Of a stretch of DNA of 64,000 bases, positions 23,886-32,158 are shown piece after piece. A program made the position numbers and the translations under genes. The DNA lies in NCBI RefSeq assembly GCF_036287215.1, contig NZ_CP142860.1:62001-126000 (forward strand), written 5' to 3'. This DNA is from Caproiciproducens sp. CPB-2. Lineage in GTDB: Bacteria; Bacillota; Clostridia; Oscillospirales; Acutalibacteraceae. The stretch's first letter is position 1. The number at the start of each line of letters is the position of its first letter. The notes beneath the pieces are model-generated. The model saw nothing but the letters and a program-made list of their open reading frames with translations. It was not told the origin of the DNA and made no database searches.

Positions 23886-24725
23886 TCAGAACCCGACCAG
23901 CAGGCCGCCGTTCTCCGTGTAATAGCTGGTCAGCCCCCGCGTCTGCTGAATCGTGATCTTGGTGGTCAGGCAGACGTGTGCAATCAGCTCCTTCAGGCGC
24001 TGTGCGCCCTTGGGATTGTTGCAGTGGCTGATAACGACGGGCCTGCCCGCCATGTCTTTCAGCTTGTTCATGGTTTCCACGATCTGCAGGATCGCGCGTT
24101 CCTCGCCGCGCGGCTTGTGCAGCACCTTGATCTCGCCCTCCGGCGTGTTGGAGGCCACCGCGCGGATGCCGAGCGAGTTGGCCAGAATCCCCGCCACACG
24201 GGACATGCGCCCCGACTTGATCAGGTTGTCGTAGGAACCGAGCGCGAACAGCAGAAACAGGCTGCGGGAGTACGCTTCCGCCTGTTTGACGACTTCGTCG
24301 AAGCCCAGCCCGGAGGAAATCAGCTCCGCCGCTTTTCTCAGAATCAGCACCAGCCCCCCGGCGGTGGAACGGGAATCGATCACGTGGATTTTCTTCCAGG
24401 GAAATTCCTCCAGAACCATGTCCCTTGCGACAAGGGCGCTGTTGTAGGTGCCGCTCAGCGCGCTGGTCATCGTCACCGCCAGGGTGCAGTCGCTTTTCCG
24501 GAATTCGGTCGCCCACTCTTCCGGCGACGGGCACGCCGACGAGGACGGCCCCTTGTAATTTTTCATCTGGGCCAGCATGATGTTTACATTCAGCGAATCA
24601 TCGTCAGTGTACTCGGTGCCGCCCACGATGAGCTTCAGGGGTACGGTCGCAAAGTGCAGGCCGTAATCCTGGAACGCGTTTTGGGGCAAGTCGCAGGAGC
24701 TGTCTGAAAGGATACTCCAGGTCAT
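23886..24725 (-). CDS. DegV family fatty acid-binding protein
   Basis: A 279-residue DegV protein. The family start TWSILSDSSCDLP is seen, with the lipid-contacting TMTSALSGTYNSALVARD and the HVIDSRSTAGGL segment, then SGRMSRVAGILANSLGIRAV. DegV proteins (FakB in staphylococci) bind single fatty acids for phosphorylation by FakA; no fakA gene is in the window. The ATG at 24725 follows TAGGAGTG. A perfect 10-bp palindrome lies 29 bases upstream of the start. A second DegV gene sits in the fatty acid operon at 32.7 kb, so the two may carry different lipids. Confidence 0.9.
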   Translation of the reverse strand: MTWSILSDSSCDLPQNAFQDYGLHFATVPLKLIVGGTEYTDDDSLNVNIMLAQMKNYKGPSSSACPSPEEWATEFRKSDCTLAVTMTSALSGTYNSALVARDMVLEEFPWKKIHVIDSRSTAGGLVLILRKAAELISSGLGFDEVVKQAEAYSRSLFLLFALGSYDNLIKSGRMSRVAGILANSLGIRAVASNTPEGEIKVLHKPRGEERAILQIVETMNKLKDMAGRPVVISHCNNPKGAQRLKELIAHVCLTTKITIQQTRGLTSYYTENGGLLVGF

Positions 24726-24753
24726 AAAAGCACTCCTATAATTTCAAATTATC

Positions 24754-24774
24754 ATATAGTTTTCAAAACTATAT
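24754..24774 (-). promoter_or_regulatory. Palindromic operator candidate upstream of degV
   Basis: ATATAGTTTT-C-AAAACTATAT is a perfect 21-base palindrome in the degV leader, just downstream of a possible TATTAT box (minus strand, near 24790). Its size and position fit a repressor site. Its core TTTTCAAAA resembles part of the FabT-like operators at 32.1 kb, though the match is partial. Confidence 0.5.
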
Positions 24775-24887
24775 ATTTTAGTCTATAATATCATAGTACA
24801 TAGCAAGCATTAATTCTTGTTTAGAAGATTAAATAATTTCTCCCGCCTGCGGAAAAACGCGGCCGCCGCGGGCAAAACCGCGCAGAG

Positions 24888-24916
24888 TTGCAAAATCTCT
24901 CCGATAAGCTTATAAT
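24888..24916 (+). promoter_or_regulatory. Sigma-A promoter of the TIGR01440 gene
   Basis: TTGCAA (24888-24893), 17-base spacer, TATAAT (24911-24916), 41 bases before the start codon. Confidence 0.75.
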
Positions 24917-24957
24917 ATCTGTCGAACCTACAAATATGATAACCGGAGTTGAGTTCT

Positions 24958-25509
24958 ATGTACGATGAAATTGCGGCGCAGGCGAAAACAGCCGTCTGCG
25001 AATTGATAAAAGCCGCGGGACTGACCGCGGGAAATATCCTGGTCGTGGGCTGTTCCTCCAGCGAAATCGGCGGGCACGATATCGGCTCGTCCTCCAGCGT
25101 GGAAATCGCCAACGCGGTGTTTCACGCCGTTTACCCCGTTTTGAAGGAAAAGGGGATTTATCTGGCCGCCCAGTGCTGCGAGCATCTGAACCGCGCGATC
25201 ATTATTGAAAAAGAGGCGGCGGTCAGGGACCGGCTGGAAATCGTCAACGCCGTTCCGCGCCCGAAGGCCGGCGGTTCCTTTGCCACGGCGGCTTACTCGA
25301 ACTTTGAGCATCCGGTGGCGGTGGAGGAAGTCACCGCGCAGGCGGGAATCGATATCGGCGGCACGCTGATCGGCATGCACCTTGCCAGAGTGGCGGTGCC
25401 GGTGCGCCTTTCCGTGCGCAGAATCGGCGAAGCCAACGTGACCAGCGCGCGCACCCGGCCGAAATATATCGGCGGCGAACGCGCGAATTACGACGAAAGC
25501 CTGAAATAA
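24958..25509 (+). CDS. ywlG: TIGR01440/UPF0340 family protein (YwlG-like)
   Basis: A 183-residue member of the UPF0340 family. Recognisable parts are NILVVGCSSSEIGGHDIGSSSS near residue 25, YLAAQCCEHLNRAIIIEKEAA around 80, and the IDIGGTLIGMHLARVAVPVR region near the end, all highly conserved in Firmicutes. The biochemical role of the family is not established. ATG 24958 has CGGAG 9 bases upstream; an in-frame TTG lies three codons earlier. The gene has its own promoter and may be read through into the two small genes downstream. Confidence 0.88.
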   Translation: MYDEIAAQAKTAVCELIKAAGLTAGNILVVGCSSSEIGGHDIGSSSSVEIANAVFHAVYPVLKEKGIYLAAQCCEHLNRAIIIEKEAAVRDRLEIVNAVPRPKAGGSFATAAYSNFEHPVAVEEVTAQAGIDIGGTLIGMHLARVAVPVRLSVRRIGEANVTSARTRPKYIGGERANYDESLK

Positions 25510-25598
25510 GGAAAGTATTTCCTCACGTAAAAACAGCGCCTTCCGTAAAAACTAAGGGTAAATTCTTTATTTACTGACGTTTGGGGAGGCGTTTTGCT

Positions 25599-25754
25599 TT
25601 GGGGACCTTTTATGAGAACAACCCGGATTTACGGGGATATTTTGAGAATCTGCCCATCGACGTGAAAAACAGGATTCTAAAATCGGGCGTGGAGATTTCC
25701 ACACTGGGCGAGCTGATGCAGGCCGCGGAGCATATTCGGGAAACAAATGGATAA
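25599..25754 (+). CDS. Small acidic protein, paralogue of the next gene
   Basis: A 51-residue protein starting at TTG with GGGGAGG 8 bases upstream. The sequence reads LGTFYENNPDLRGYFENLP, then a helix ending in GELMQAAEHIRETNG. The segment YFENLPIDVKNRIL and the downstream gene's YFDNLPEYVQESIS align, as do the following STLGELMQAAEHI and NSFASLRDYAENL. No domain name is known to me. Two related small proteins in tandem, each with a good ribosome binding site, argue for real genes. Confidence 0.65.
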   Translation: MGTFYENNPDLRGYFENLPIDVKNRILKSGVEISTLGELMQAAEHIRETNG

Positions 25755-25795
25755 TCCTGTAAATCCTGCGAAAACTATTCCCGGAGGTGAGTCCG

Positions 25796-25972
25796 ATGAA
25801 AGGCAAGTACAGCGGTTTATACGAGCTGATCGAAGAGGACAGCGAAGCCGGTGAATACTTTGACAACCTGCCCGAATATGTGCAGGAATCCATCAGCGCG
25901 CGGGAGGAGAACATCAATTCCTTCGCAAGCCTTCGCGATTACGCTGAAAATCTGATGCGGGACGATGAATAA
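25796..25972 (+). CDS. Small acidic protein, paralogue of the previous gene
   Basis: A 58-residue acidic protein (KGKYSGLYELIEEDSEAGEY, then FDNLPEYVQESISAREENIN and NSFASLRDYAENLMRDDE). GGAGGTG lies 6 bases before the ATG. It looks fully helical and cytoplasmic. Similar short proteins are, as far as I recall, widespread and uncharacterised in Clostridia. A strong terminator follows directly. Confidence 0.75.
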   Translation: MKGKYSGLYELIEEDSEAGEYFDNLPEYVQESISAREENINSFASLRDYAENLMRDDE

Positions 25973-25976
25973 CAGC

Positions 25977-26009
25977 GGCGGGGTGAAGAAACACCCCGCC
26001 CTTTTCCTT
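25977..26009 (+). terminator. Terminator after the small-protein pair
   Basis: GGCGGGGTG (25977-25985) and CACCCCGCC (25992-26000) form a perfect 9-bp stem with a 6-base loop, followed by a T-rich run. Confidence 0.85.
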
Positions 26010-26019
26010 TTTGTTCCGT

Positions 26020-26048
26020 TTGACAACCGTGCTTTTCTATGCTACAAT
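26020..26048 (+). promoter_or_regulatory. Sigma-A promoter of the metF-metH operon
   Basis: TTGACA (26020-26025), 17-base spacer, TACAAT (26043-26048), directly ahead of the T-box leader. Confidence 0.85.
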
Positions 26049-26054
26049 AGTAAA

Positions 26055-26373
26055 AATATATTTTTACACGCAGGGACGGAGAAAGTAACCCTTCCGAAGG
26101 CATACAGAGAAGCTTTTGCGGTTTTGCCGCGCTGAAAGAAAGCGGGCGGGAGGCCGGGCGAAAATGGCTCCTGAGCGGCGCACCGAGACCGGATTTCCGG
26201 TTTAGGCTGCGACGGGATTTCCCGTTACAGAAAGCGGGTATAGGCGGTGTCCGACACTGTAATACCCTGAGAGGCCCGTTTCGCAAGGGACGGGTGAATT
26301 TGAAGTGGTAACACGGGATCTGGAATCTCGTCTTCATCGGGCACGGCGCCTGTGAAGGCGGGTTTTTTTATTT
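26055..26373 (+). ncRNA. T-box leader, probably methionine-specific
   Basis: A 320-base untranslated leader with T-box architecture. The AGAGAAGC and GCTGAAAGAAAGC elements of stem I are at about 26106-26157. A specifier region reads GAAAATGGCTCCTGAG (about 26160-26175), where ATG would be a Met codon. The T-box sequence TTGAAGTGGTAACACGGG lies at 26300-26317. It ends in a terminator, CGTCTTCA paired with TGAAGGCG, followed by TTTTTTT (26362-26368). Uncharged tRNA binding would favour the antiterminator. The Met reading is inferred from the codon and the downstream genes; AAT and TGG also occur in that loop. Confidence 0.85.
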
Positions 26374-26398
26374 TCCGGGGCACTGAAAGGAAATAGCC

Positions 26399-27265
26399 AT
26401 GAAAATCAGCGAAATTCTGAACAGCGGCAGGGTCACGGTTTCCTGCGAGCTGTTCCCACCGAAAAAAGACGACGATATCGCCCGGGTGAAGGAGGTTGTG
26501 CGCGACATCTCCGCGCTCAGGCCCGATTTCATGAGCGTTACCTACGGCGCGGGCGGCGGCACGTCCCGGAACACGGCCCGCATCGCATCGGAAATCCAGA
26601 ACTGCGGCGTGACCGCGCTGGCACACCTGACCTGCGTTTCCTCCACCAGGGAAGAGGTCGGGCAGATATTATCCGGGTTAAAAGAACAACATATTGAAAA
26701 TGTCCTGGCCCTGCGCGGCGATATTCCGCAGAATTCCGATTTCCCGTCCCCCGGCCAGTACCGCTACGCCGGCGAGCTGGTCAGGCAGATCAGGGAATAC
26801 GGCGGATTCTGCATCGGCGCGGCCTGCTACCCCGAGGGACACGTCGAGTGCGCCCACCGGGAGGACGACATCGGCTACCTGAAAGAAAAGGTGGACAGCG
26901 GCTGCGACTTTCTGACTACGCAGATGTTTTTTGACAACAATATTCTCTACCAGTTCCTGTACCGGATTCTGGCGAAGGGGATTCATATCCCGGTGGTGGC
27001 GGGCATCATGCCGGTGACCAACAGCGGCCAGATCAGGCGGATCTGCGCGCTTTCCGGCACGGAGCTGCCGCCGCGCTTTCGGGCGATCGTGGATAAATTC
27101 GCCGACAAGCCCGCCGCCATGAAACAGGCCGGCATCGCCTACGCGACGGAGCAGATCATCGACCTGATCTCCAACGGCGTCAGCGCGATCCATATCTACA
27201 CGATGAACAAGCCGGATATCGCGGCAAAAATCATGGATAATTTATCGGAGATCATCAGGGAATGA
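26399..27265 (+). CDS. metF: 5,10-methylenetetrahydrofolate reductase
   Basis: A 288-residue flavoenzyme that makes 5-methyltetrahydrofolate, the methyl donor for MetH. Family landmarks are VSCELFPPKKDDD with the catalytic Glu near the start, SVTYGAGGGTSRNT, ALRGDIPQN in the flavin-binding region, and FLTTQMFFDNNILY. It is the first gene behind the T-box leader. Its stop overlaps the ATG of the next gene by four bases. The protein is the short bacterial type without a regulatory domain. Confidence 0.95.
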   Translation: MKISEILNSGRVTVSCELFPPKKDDDIARVKEVVRDISALRPDFMSVTYGAGGGTSRNTARIASEIQNCGVTALAHLTCVSSTREEVGQILSGLKEQHIENVLALRGDIPQNSDFPSPGQYRYAGELVRQIREYGGFCIGAACYPEGHVECAHREDDIGYLKEKVDSGCDFLTTQMFFDNNILYQFLYRILAKGIHIPVVAGIMPVTNSGQIRRICALSGTELPPRFRAIVDKFADKPAAMKQAGIAYATEQIIDLISNGVSAIHIYTMNKPDIAAKIMDNLSEIIRE

Positions 27266-27900
27266 AAGAGACGGAAGAAGTGCTGCGCTATCTGGGCTAC
27301 CGCGGCAAGCCTGCGGATGAGCGCACCCTGCTTACAATCGAATCCTGCATCAGCGAGCTGCGGGCCGCGGTCACTCCCCGCAGCCTCAGCCTGCTTCTGC
27401 CGGTGAAATTTGACGGGGACGCCGTTCTGCTCGGAAACCTGAGGGTGGAAAGCAGGGACTTGAGGAATCATCTTTCCGGCTGCGGGGAAGCGTACCTGTT
27501 CGCGGCCACGCTCGGCACGAAAGCGGATTTCCTTTTGGAGCGCGCCTCCAAAATCGACATAAGCCGCGCCGTGGTGCTGCAGGCCTGCGCCGCCGCGCTG
27601 ACAGAGAGCGTCTGCGACGAAGCGGAACGGGAGCTTTCCGCCGAGGCGGCAAAGCGCGGGCTGTTTCTGCGGCCCCGGTACAGCCCCGGCTACGGGGACT
27701 TTTCCATCCTGCATCAGCGCGATCTTCTGGGGATTTTACAGGCGCAGAAAAAAATCGGCCTTGCCATGACGCAGGACAGCATGCTGGTGCCGACAAAATC
27801 CGTTACCGCGGTCATTGGCCTGACCGCGGAGCAGACGACCTGCCATATTGCGAAATGCATGGGCTGCAAGTCTTTGAATTGTCCGTTCAGAAAGGACTGA
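27262..27900 (+). CDS. Stand-alone methionine synthase activation (MetH C-terminal-like) protein
   Basis: A 212-residue protein resembling the S-adenosylmethionine-binding reactivation domain of MetH (Met_synt_B12). It carries LFAATLGTKADFLLERAS, the helical AVVLQACAAALTESVCDEAE, RPRYSPGYGDFSILHQRDLL with the RxSPGYGD motif that contacts SAM in MetH, and a cysteine-rich tail HIAKCMGCKSLNCPF. The neighbouring MetH lacks this domain, so the function is split over two chains. The protein probably helps reductive methylation of cobalamin that has gone inactive. The CxxC...C tail is an addition that might bind metal; this is inference. Confidence 0.88.
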   Translation: MKETEEVLRYLGYRGKPADERTLLTIESCISELRAAVTPRSLSLLLPVKFDGDAVLLGNLRVESRDLRNHLSGCGEAYLFAATLGTKADFLLERASKIDISRAVVLQACAAALTESVCDEAERELSAEAAKRGLFLRPRYSPGYGDFSILHQRDLLGILQAQKKIGLAMTQDSMLVPTKSVTAVIGLTAEQTTCHIAKCMGCKSLNCPFRKD

Positions 27901-27904
27901 TATC

Positions 27905-30274
27905 ATGGGAATACTGGAAGACCTGGGAAAACGCATGGTCTTTTTTGACGGCGGCATGGGAACTCTTTTACAGGAAAACGGCCTCGGCCCCGGCGAGCTG
28001 CCGGAGCTGTGGAACCTGACCCGCCCCGAGCTGATCAAAGAAATTCATAGCAGGTACCGCGCGGCGGGCGCGGATATCCTGACCACCAATACCTTCGGCG
28101 CAAACCCGATCAAGCTGCACGGCTGCGGCCGTTCCACGGAGGAAATCGTAGCCGCCGCGGTGGCCCTTGCCAGAGAAGCCGCCCATGGCGCGCTGGTCGC
28201 CATGGACATCGGCCCGACCGGGAAGCTGCTCAGGCCGCTCGGCGACCTCGATTTCGAGGACGCCGTTTCCGCCTTTTCCCGGGCCGCCGCCGCGGGGGAA
28301 AAAGCCGGGGCCGACCTGATCCTGATTGAGACCATGAGCGATACCTACGAGTGCAAGGCCGCCGTGCTCGCCGCAAAGGAGAGCACCCGGCTGCCCGTTT
28401 TCGTCACCATGGTCGTGGATGAGCAGGGCAAGCTGCTGACCGGCGGCGACATCCCGGCGGCGGCCGCGCTGCTGGAGGGCCTCGGGGTGGACGCCGTGGG
28501 GCTCAACTGCGGGTTCGGCCCCGGGCAGATGAAAAAATTCCTCCCGCAGATGACACAGGCGTGTTCCCTGCCCGTGATCGTGACCCCCAACGCCGGGCTG
28601 CCCCGCACCGAAGGGGACAAAACCGTGTTTGACGTAAAGCCGGAGGAATTCGCCGCCGTGATGGAGGAAATCGCGAAGGAGGGCGCCTGGATTCTGGGCG
28701 GCTGCTGCGGCACGACCCCGGAGCATATCGCGGCGGTGGTGCGGCGGTGCAAAGACCTTTCCCCGCGTCCCATCGTCCCGAAAAACCGCACGGTGGTTTC
28801 CTCGTTCGCCCGGGCGGTCGTGTTCGGCGAAAAGCCGGTGCTGATCGGCGAGCGCATCAACCCCACGGGCAAATCCCGGCTGAAACAGGCGCTGCGCGAC
28901 AACGATATGGATTACCTGCTGCGGGAGGCGATTACCCAGCAGGAAAACGGCGCCCATATTCTCGATGTGAACGTCGGCCTGCCGGAAATCGACGAACCCG
29001 CGCTCCTTCGCCGCGCGGTCATGGAGATTCAGGGGATTTCCGACCTTCCCCTTCAGCTCGACACCTCCGACCCGAAGGCGATGGAAGGGGCCATGCGCAT
29101 TTACAACGGCAAGCCTCTGATCAATTCGGTCAACGGGAAAGCCGAATCGATGGAGGCGATCTTCCCGCTCGTGAAAAAGTACGGCGGCGCCGTGATCGCG
29201 CTGACGCTGGACGAAAACGGGATTCCGGCCACGGCGCAGGGCCGATTTGAAATCGCGGAAAAGATTGTGAGGACGGCCCGGGAATACGGGATTGACAAAA
29301 AAGACATTGTTTTCGACACGCTGGCCATGACCATCAGCGCCGGGCAGGAAAACGCCGCCATTACGCTGGAAGCCCTGCGGCTGATCCGCGACCGGCTGGA
29401 CATCCACACCTCGCTCGGCGTTTCCAATATTTCGTTCGGTCTGCCCCAGCGGGAACACATCAACGCCGCGTTTTTCACCATGGCGCTGCAGAACGGGCTG
29501 GGAGCCGCGATCGTCAACCCCAATTCCGCCGCGATGATGGACGCGTACCATGCGTACTGCGCGCTCAGCGGCAGCGACGAGCAGTGCATGGACTATATCG
29601 CCCGCTATTCCGCGCAGAAAGCGGAAGCCGCGCCTCCGCCCGCCGCGGGGGAAATCTCTTTGCTGGACGCGGTGGTGCGCGGTTTGAAGGAAAGCGCGCA
29701 CGCGGCGGCGCTCCGGCTGGTGGAAACGGAGGAACCGCTCGCTATCATCAATACCCAGATGATTCCCGCGCTTGACCGGGTGGGGAAGGATTTCGAGCAG
29801 GGCGTGCTGTTCCTGCCCCAGCTCCTGATGAGCGCGGAGGCCGCCAAGTCGGCGTTTGAGGTGATCCGGGTGAAAATGACTGTCAACGGGGAGCAGACGA
29901 AGAAGGAAAAAATCATCCTCGCGACCGTCAAGGGCGATATCCACGATATCGGCAAAAATATCGTCAAGGTCCTGCTGGAAAATTACAGCTACGACGTGAT
30001 CGACCTCGGAAAGGACGTTCCCCCCGAAACGGTGGTGGACGCGGCGGAGGAGGGCGGCGTGAAGCTGGTCGGGCTCAGCGCGCTGATGACGACCACCGTT
30101 TCCAATATGGCGGAGACCATCCGCCAGCTGCACGAAAGGGTGCCGGACTGCCGGGTGATGGTCGGCGGCGCGGTGCTCACGCCCGAATACGCGCAGCAGA
30201 TTCACGCGGACGCCTATTCCCGGGACGCGATGGGTTCGGTGCATTACGCGCAGAAGCTGTTCGGCGGGGAGTGA
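27905..30274 (+). CDS. metH: Cobalamin-dependent methionine synthase lacking the activation domain
   Basis: A 789-residue MetH. Residues 1-290 are the homocysteine-binding barrel, with zinc ligands Cys202 (LNCGFGPG) and Cys267-Cys268 (GGCCGTTPEH). Residues 310-570 are the methyl-folate (pterin) barrel, with IGERINPTGKSRLKQAL at its start. Residues 590-789 form the cobalamin-binding cap and Rossmann domain, where KGDIHDIGKN places the lower cobalt ligand at His680. The full-length enzyme would continue about 330 residues further; that reactivation domain is instead provided by the preceding gene. The operon makes methionine from homocysteine. Confidence 0.96.
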   Translation: MGILEDLGKRMVFFDGGMGTLLQENGLGPGELPELWNLTRPELIKEIHSRYRAAGADILTTNTFGANPIKLHGCGRSTEEIVAAAVALAREAAHGALVAMDIGPTGKLLRPLGDLDFEDAVSAFSRAAAAGEKAGADLILIETMSDTYECKAAVLAAKESTRLPVFVTMVVDEQGKLLTGGDIPAAAALLEGLGVDAVGLNCGFGPGQMKKFLPQMTQACSLPVIVTPNAGLPRTEGDKTVFDVKPEEFAAVMEEIAKEGAWILGGCCGTTPEHIAAVVRRCKDLSPRPIVPKNRTVVSSFARAVVFGEKPVLIGERINPTGKSRLKQALRDNDMDYLLREAITQQENGAHILDVNVGLPEIDEPALLRRAVMEIQGISDLPLQLDTSDPKAMEGAMRIYNGKPLINSVNGKAESMEAIFPLVKKYGGAVIALTLDENGIPATAQGRFEIAEKIVRTAREYGIDKKDIVFDTLAMTISAGQENAAITLEALRLIRDRLDIHTSLGVSNISFGLPQREHINAAFFTMALQNGLGAAIVNPNSAAMMDAYHAYCALSGSDEQCMDYIARYSAQKAEAAPPPAAGEISLLDAVVRGLKESAHAAALRLVETEEPLAIINTQMIPALDRVGKDFEQGVLFLPQLLMSAEAAKSAFEVIRVKMTVNGEQTKKEKIILATVKGDIHDIGKNIVKVLLENYSYDVIDLGKDVPPETVVDAAEEGGVKLVGLSALMTTTVSNMAETIRQLHERVPDCRVMVGGAVLTPEYAQQIHADAYSRDAMGSVHYAQKLFGGE

Positions 30275-30290
30275 CCCGCGGTTCCGATAC

Positions 30291-30329
30291 AAAAAAGCTG
30301 CCGGAGGATTTTTCCCCGGCAGCTTTTTT
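30291..30329. terminator. Bidirectional terminator between metH and sdaAA
   Basis: AAAAAAGCTGCCGG pairs perfectly with CCGGCAGCTTTTTT around an 11-base loop, giving A- and T-runs for both convergent operons. Confidence 0.9.
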
Positions 30330-31209
30330 AGCTATCCCCGAAAATCTCTTTTTTCAGGCGTTTTCCGGTCGGTGTGGCGGCAAGCCCGCCTTCGGAGGTC
30401 TCCTTCAGGCTGCGGGGCATCGCGTCGCCGATCCGCTTCATCGCGACGATCACCTCGTCGGCGGGAATCGCGCTCTGGATTCCGGCCAGCGCCAGCTCCG
30501 CGCCCACAAACGCGTTGGCCACGCCCATGGCGTTGCGCTTGATGCACGGGATTTCCACCAGCCCCGCCACCGGGTCGCACACAAGGCCCAGAATATTTTT
30601 CATCGCGATGGCGCAGGCGTGCCCCGCCATCTGCGGGGTCCCGCCCGCCAGCTCCGTCAGCGCCGCCGCTGCCATGGCGGAGGCCGCGCCGCATTCCGCC
30701 TGGCAGCCGCCCTGCGCGCCGGAAATGCTCGCGTTGTTGGCGATCACCATGCCGAACGCGGAGGCGGTGAACAGCGCCATCACCACGTCGCGCTCCGGAA
30801 GCTCCCGGTCCTCCATCACCGTCAGCAGCGCCGCTGGGATGATCCCGCAGGAGCCGGCGGTCGGCGCGGCGACGATCTTGCCCATGCAGGCGTTGCTTTC
30901 CGAGACCGCGAGCGCGCGCACCAGCGCGGTGCCGAACACTTTGCCGCAAAGGGTGCGGCCCTTGTCCACCGCCTGCTTCATTTTGTACGCGCCGCCGCCC
31001 GAAAGTCCGCTCACCGAGCGCATGTCCGGGTCAATGCCGTCCTCGACGGACTGCTGCATCACCCGGAAGCTTTCCAGCATCGTCCGGTACAGTTCCGGCT
31101 CCGGTTTTTCCAGCTCGCGCGCCTGGTCCTCCAGAACGATCTCCGATATTTTTTTATTTTCCCTTGCGGCCGCGCCCACAAGGTCTTCCACCGAATAATA
31201 AATTCCCAT
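30328..31209 (-). CDS. sdaAA: L-serine dehydratase, iron-sulphur-dependent, alpha subunit
   Basis: A 293-residue catalytic subunit of the oxygen-sensitive [4Fe-4S] L-serine dehydratase found in Clostridia, which converts L-serine to pyruvate and ammonia. Family features are SSVSGLSGGGAYKM-like residues near 65-78, IVAAPTAGSCGIIPAAL with a cluster Cys, SGAQGGCQAECGAASAMAAA, and LVCDPVAGLVEIPCIKRNA with further conserved Cys. It follows sdaAB by 40 bases on the same strand. Its last codons overlap the terminator shared with metH. Confidence 0.95.
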   Translation of the reverse strand: MGIYYSVEDLVGAAARENKKISEIVLEDQARELEKPEPELYRTMLESFRVMQQSVEDGIDPDMRSVSGLSGGGAYKMKQAVDKGRTLCGKVFGTALVRALAVSESNACMGKIVAAPTAGSCGIIPAALLTVMEDRELPERDVVMALFTASAFGMVIANNASISGAQGGCQAECGAASAMAAAALTELAGGTPQMAGHACAIAMKNILGLVCDPVAGLVEIPCIKRNAMGVANAFVGAELALAGIQSAIPADEVIVAMKRIGDAMPRSLKETSEGGLAATPTGKRLKKEIFGDS

Positions 31210-31249
31210 CTTCCACCAGGCCTTTCCGATTCTTGGTTCTTTAGCCGCG

Positions 31250-31909
31250 TCAGTCCGGCCGCAGCATGGTCGAGCGGAGGACGTCCGGCAGCTTTTCGAT
31301 CCCGGCGTTGCTTTCCCGGCTGAATTCGCCGTCGACCTCGATGGTCATCAGCGCCGTTTCGCCCTTGTGCCCGCGGGTCAGCTTGAAGTTGCCGATGTTG
31401 ACCCCCTGCGAGGCGATGTAGTTCGTCACGTGCGCGATTACCCCGGGGACGTCCCGGTGCAGGATCAGAAGCGTGGTCTGCTGCCCGGTGACGTCCACCT
31501 TCATCCCGTTGATTTCGCTGATGACGATGTTTCCGCCGCCCACGGAAGCGCCCTGCAGGGTCGCGGTATGCCCCTGCCCGTCCGTCAGGGTAATCACCGC
31601 CGTGTTGGGGTGAGCCCCCTCGATTTCGCCCTTTTCAAAGACGACGGAAAGGTTCCGTTCCTTCGCGAGCGCAAGGCTGTCGCGGATGCGGGGGTCGCTT
31701 GGGGACATGCCCATGATTCCGGCGACAAGGGCCTTGTCCGTTCCGTGCCCGCGGTATGTTTTCGCAAAGGAGCCGTGCAGCAGAATGTGCGCGCTCACGG
31801 GTTTGCCGTCCAGCAGCGCGCCGGCGATCCGTCCGATTCTTACGGCGCCCGCCGTGTGGGAGCTTGACGGGCCGATCATCACCGGCCCGATAATATCAAA
31901 AACATTCAT
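31250..31909 (-). CDS. sdaAB: L-serine dehydratase, iron-sulphur-dependent, beta subunit
   Basis: A 219-residue beta subunit. The N-terminus DIIGPVMIGPSSSHTAGAVR is the family signature involved in serine binding. The C-terminal 75 residues (TTLLILHRDVPGVIAHVTNY onward) are an ACT domain that may sense an amino acid. ATG 31909 follows GGAGG; the longer frame starting at 31951 lacks a site. With sdaAA it makes the heterodimeric enzyme, which feeds serine into pyruvate metabolism. Confidence 0.94.
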   Translation of the reverse strand: MNVFDIIGPVMIGPSSSHTAGAVRIGRIAGALLDGKPVSAHILLHGSFAKTYRGHGTDKALVAGIMGMSPSDPRIRDSLALAKERNLSVVFEKGEIEGAHPNTAVITLTDGQGHTATLQGASVGGGNIVISEINGMKVDVTGQQTTLLILHRDVPGVIAHVTNYIASQGVNIGNFKLTRGHKGETALMTIEVDGEFSRESNAGIEKLPDVLRSTMLRPD

Positions 31910-32101
31910 AAGAAGCCTCCGCTGCCACATTCTAAAGGGAATGGATTTCAATTTACGCTGCTATTATAGCATAATGCACAGGTGTTTGAAACGGTCTTTT
32001 TCCGGCGAAGCCCCTGCGGGCTTCCTTTTCTTTTTTCGGTGAATTGTATATTATCATGCCCGGAACACAAGATAATATTTGTAAAAAAATTCCAATATTT
32101 A

Positions 32102-32116
32102 TTTTGAACTTCAAAA
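32102..32116 (+). promoter_or_regulatory. FabT-like operator, upstream copy
   Basis: TTTTGAA-C-TTCAAAA, a perfect 15-base palindrome placed just upstream of the -35 box of the fatty acid operon. An identical copy lies 58 bases further on, past the -10 box. Confidence 0.75.
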
Positions 32117-32121
32117 CTTTC

Positions 32122-32150
32122 TTGACAAAACGATTCTTTTTTGATATAAT
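32122..32150 (+). promoter_or_regulatory. Sigma-A promoter of the fatty acid synthesis operon
   Basis: TTGACA (32122-32127), 17-base spacer and TATAAT (32145-32150), bracketed by the two palindromes. Confidence 0.9.
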
Positions 32151-32158
32151 TAACAAAT

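Noticed and set aside
27968..30292. A 774-codon minus-strand open frame opposite metH
   Set aside because: It is a GC-rich antisense shadow of a well-conserved gene, has no ribosome binding site, and its translation is a low-complexity mixture of His, Arg and Gly with no family resemblance.
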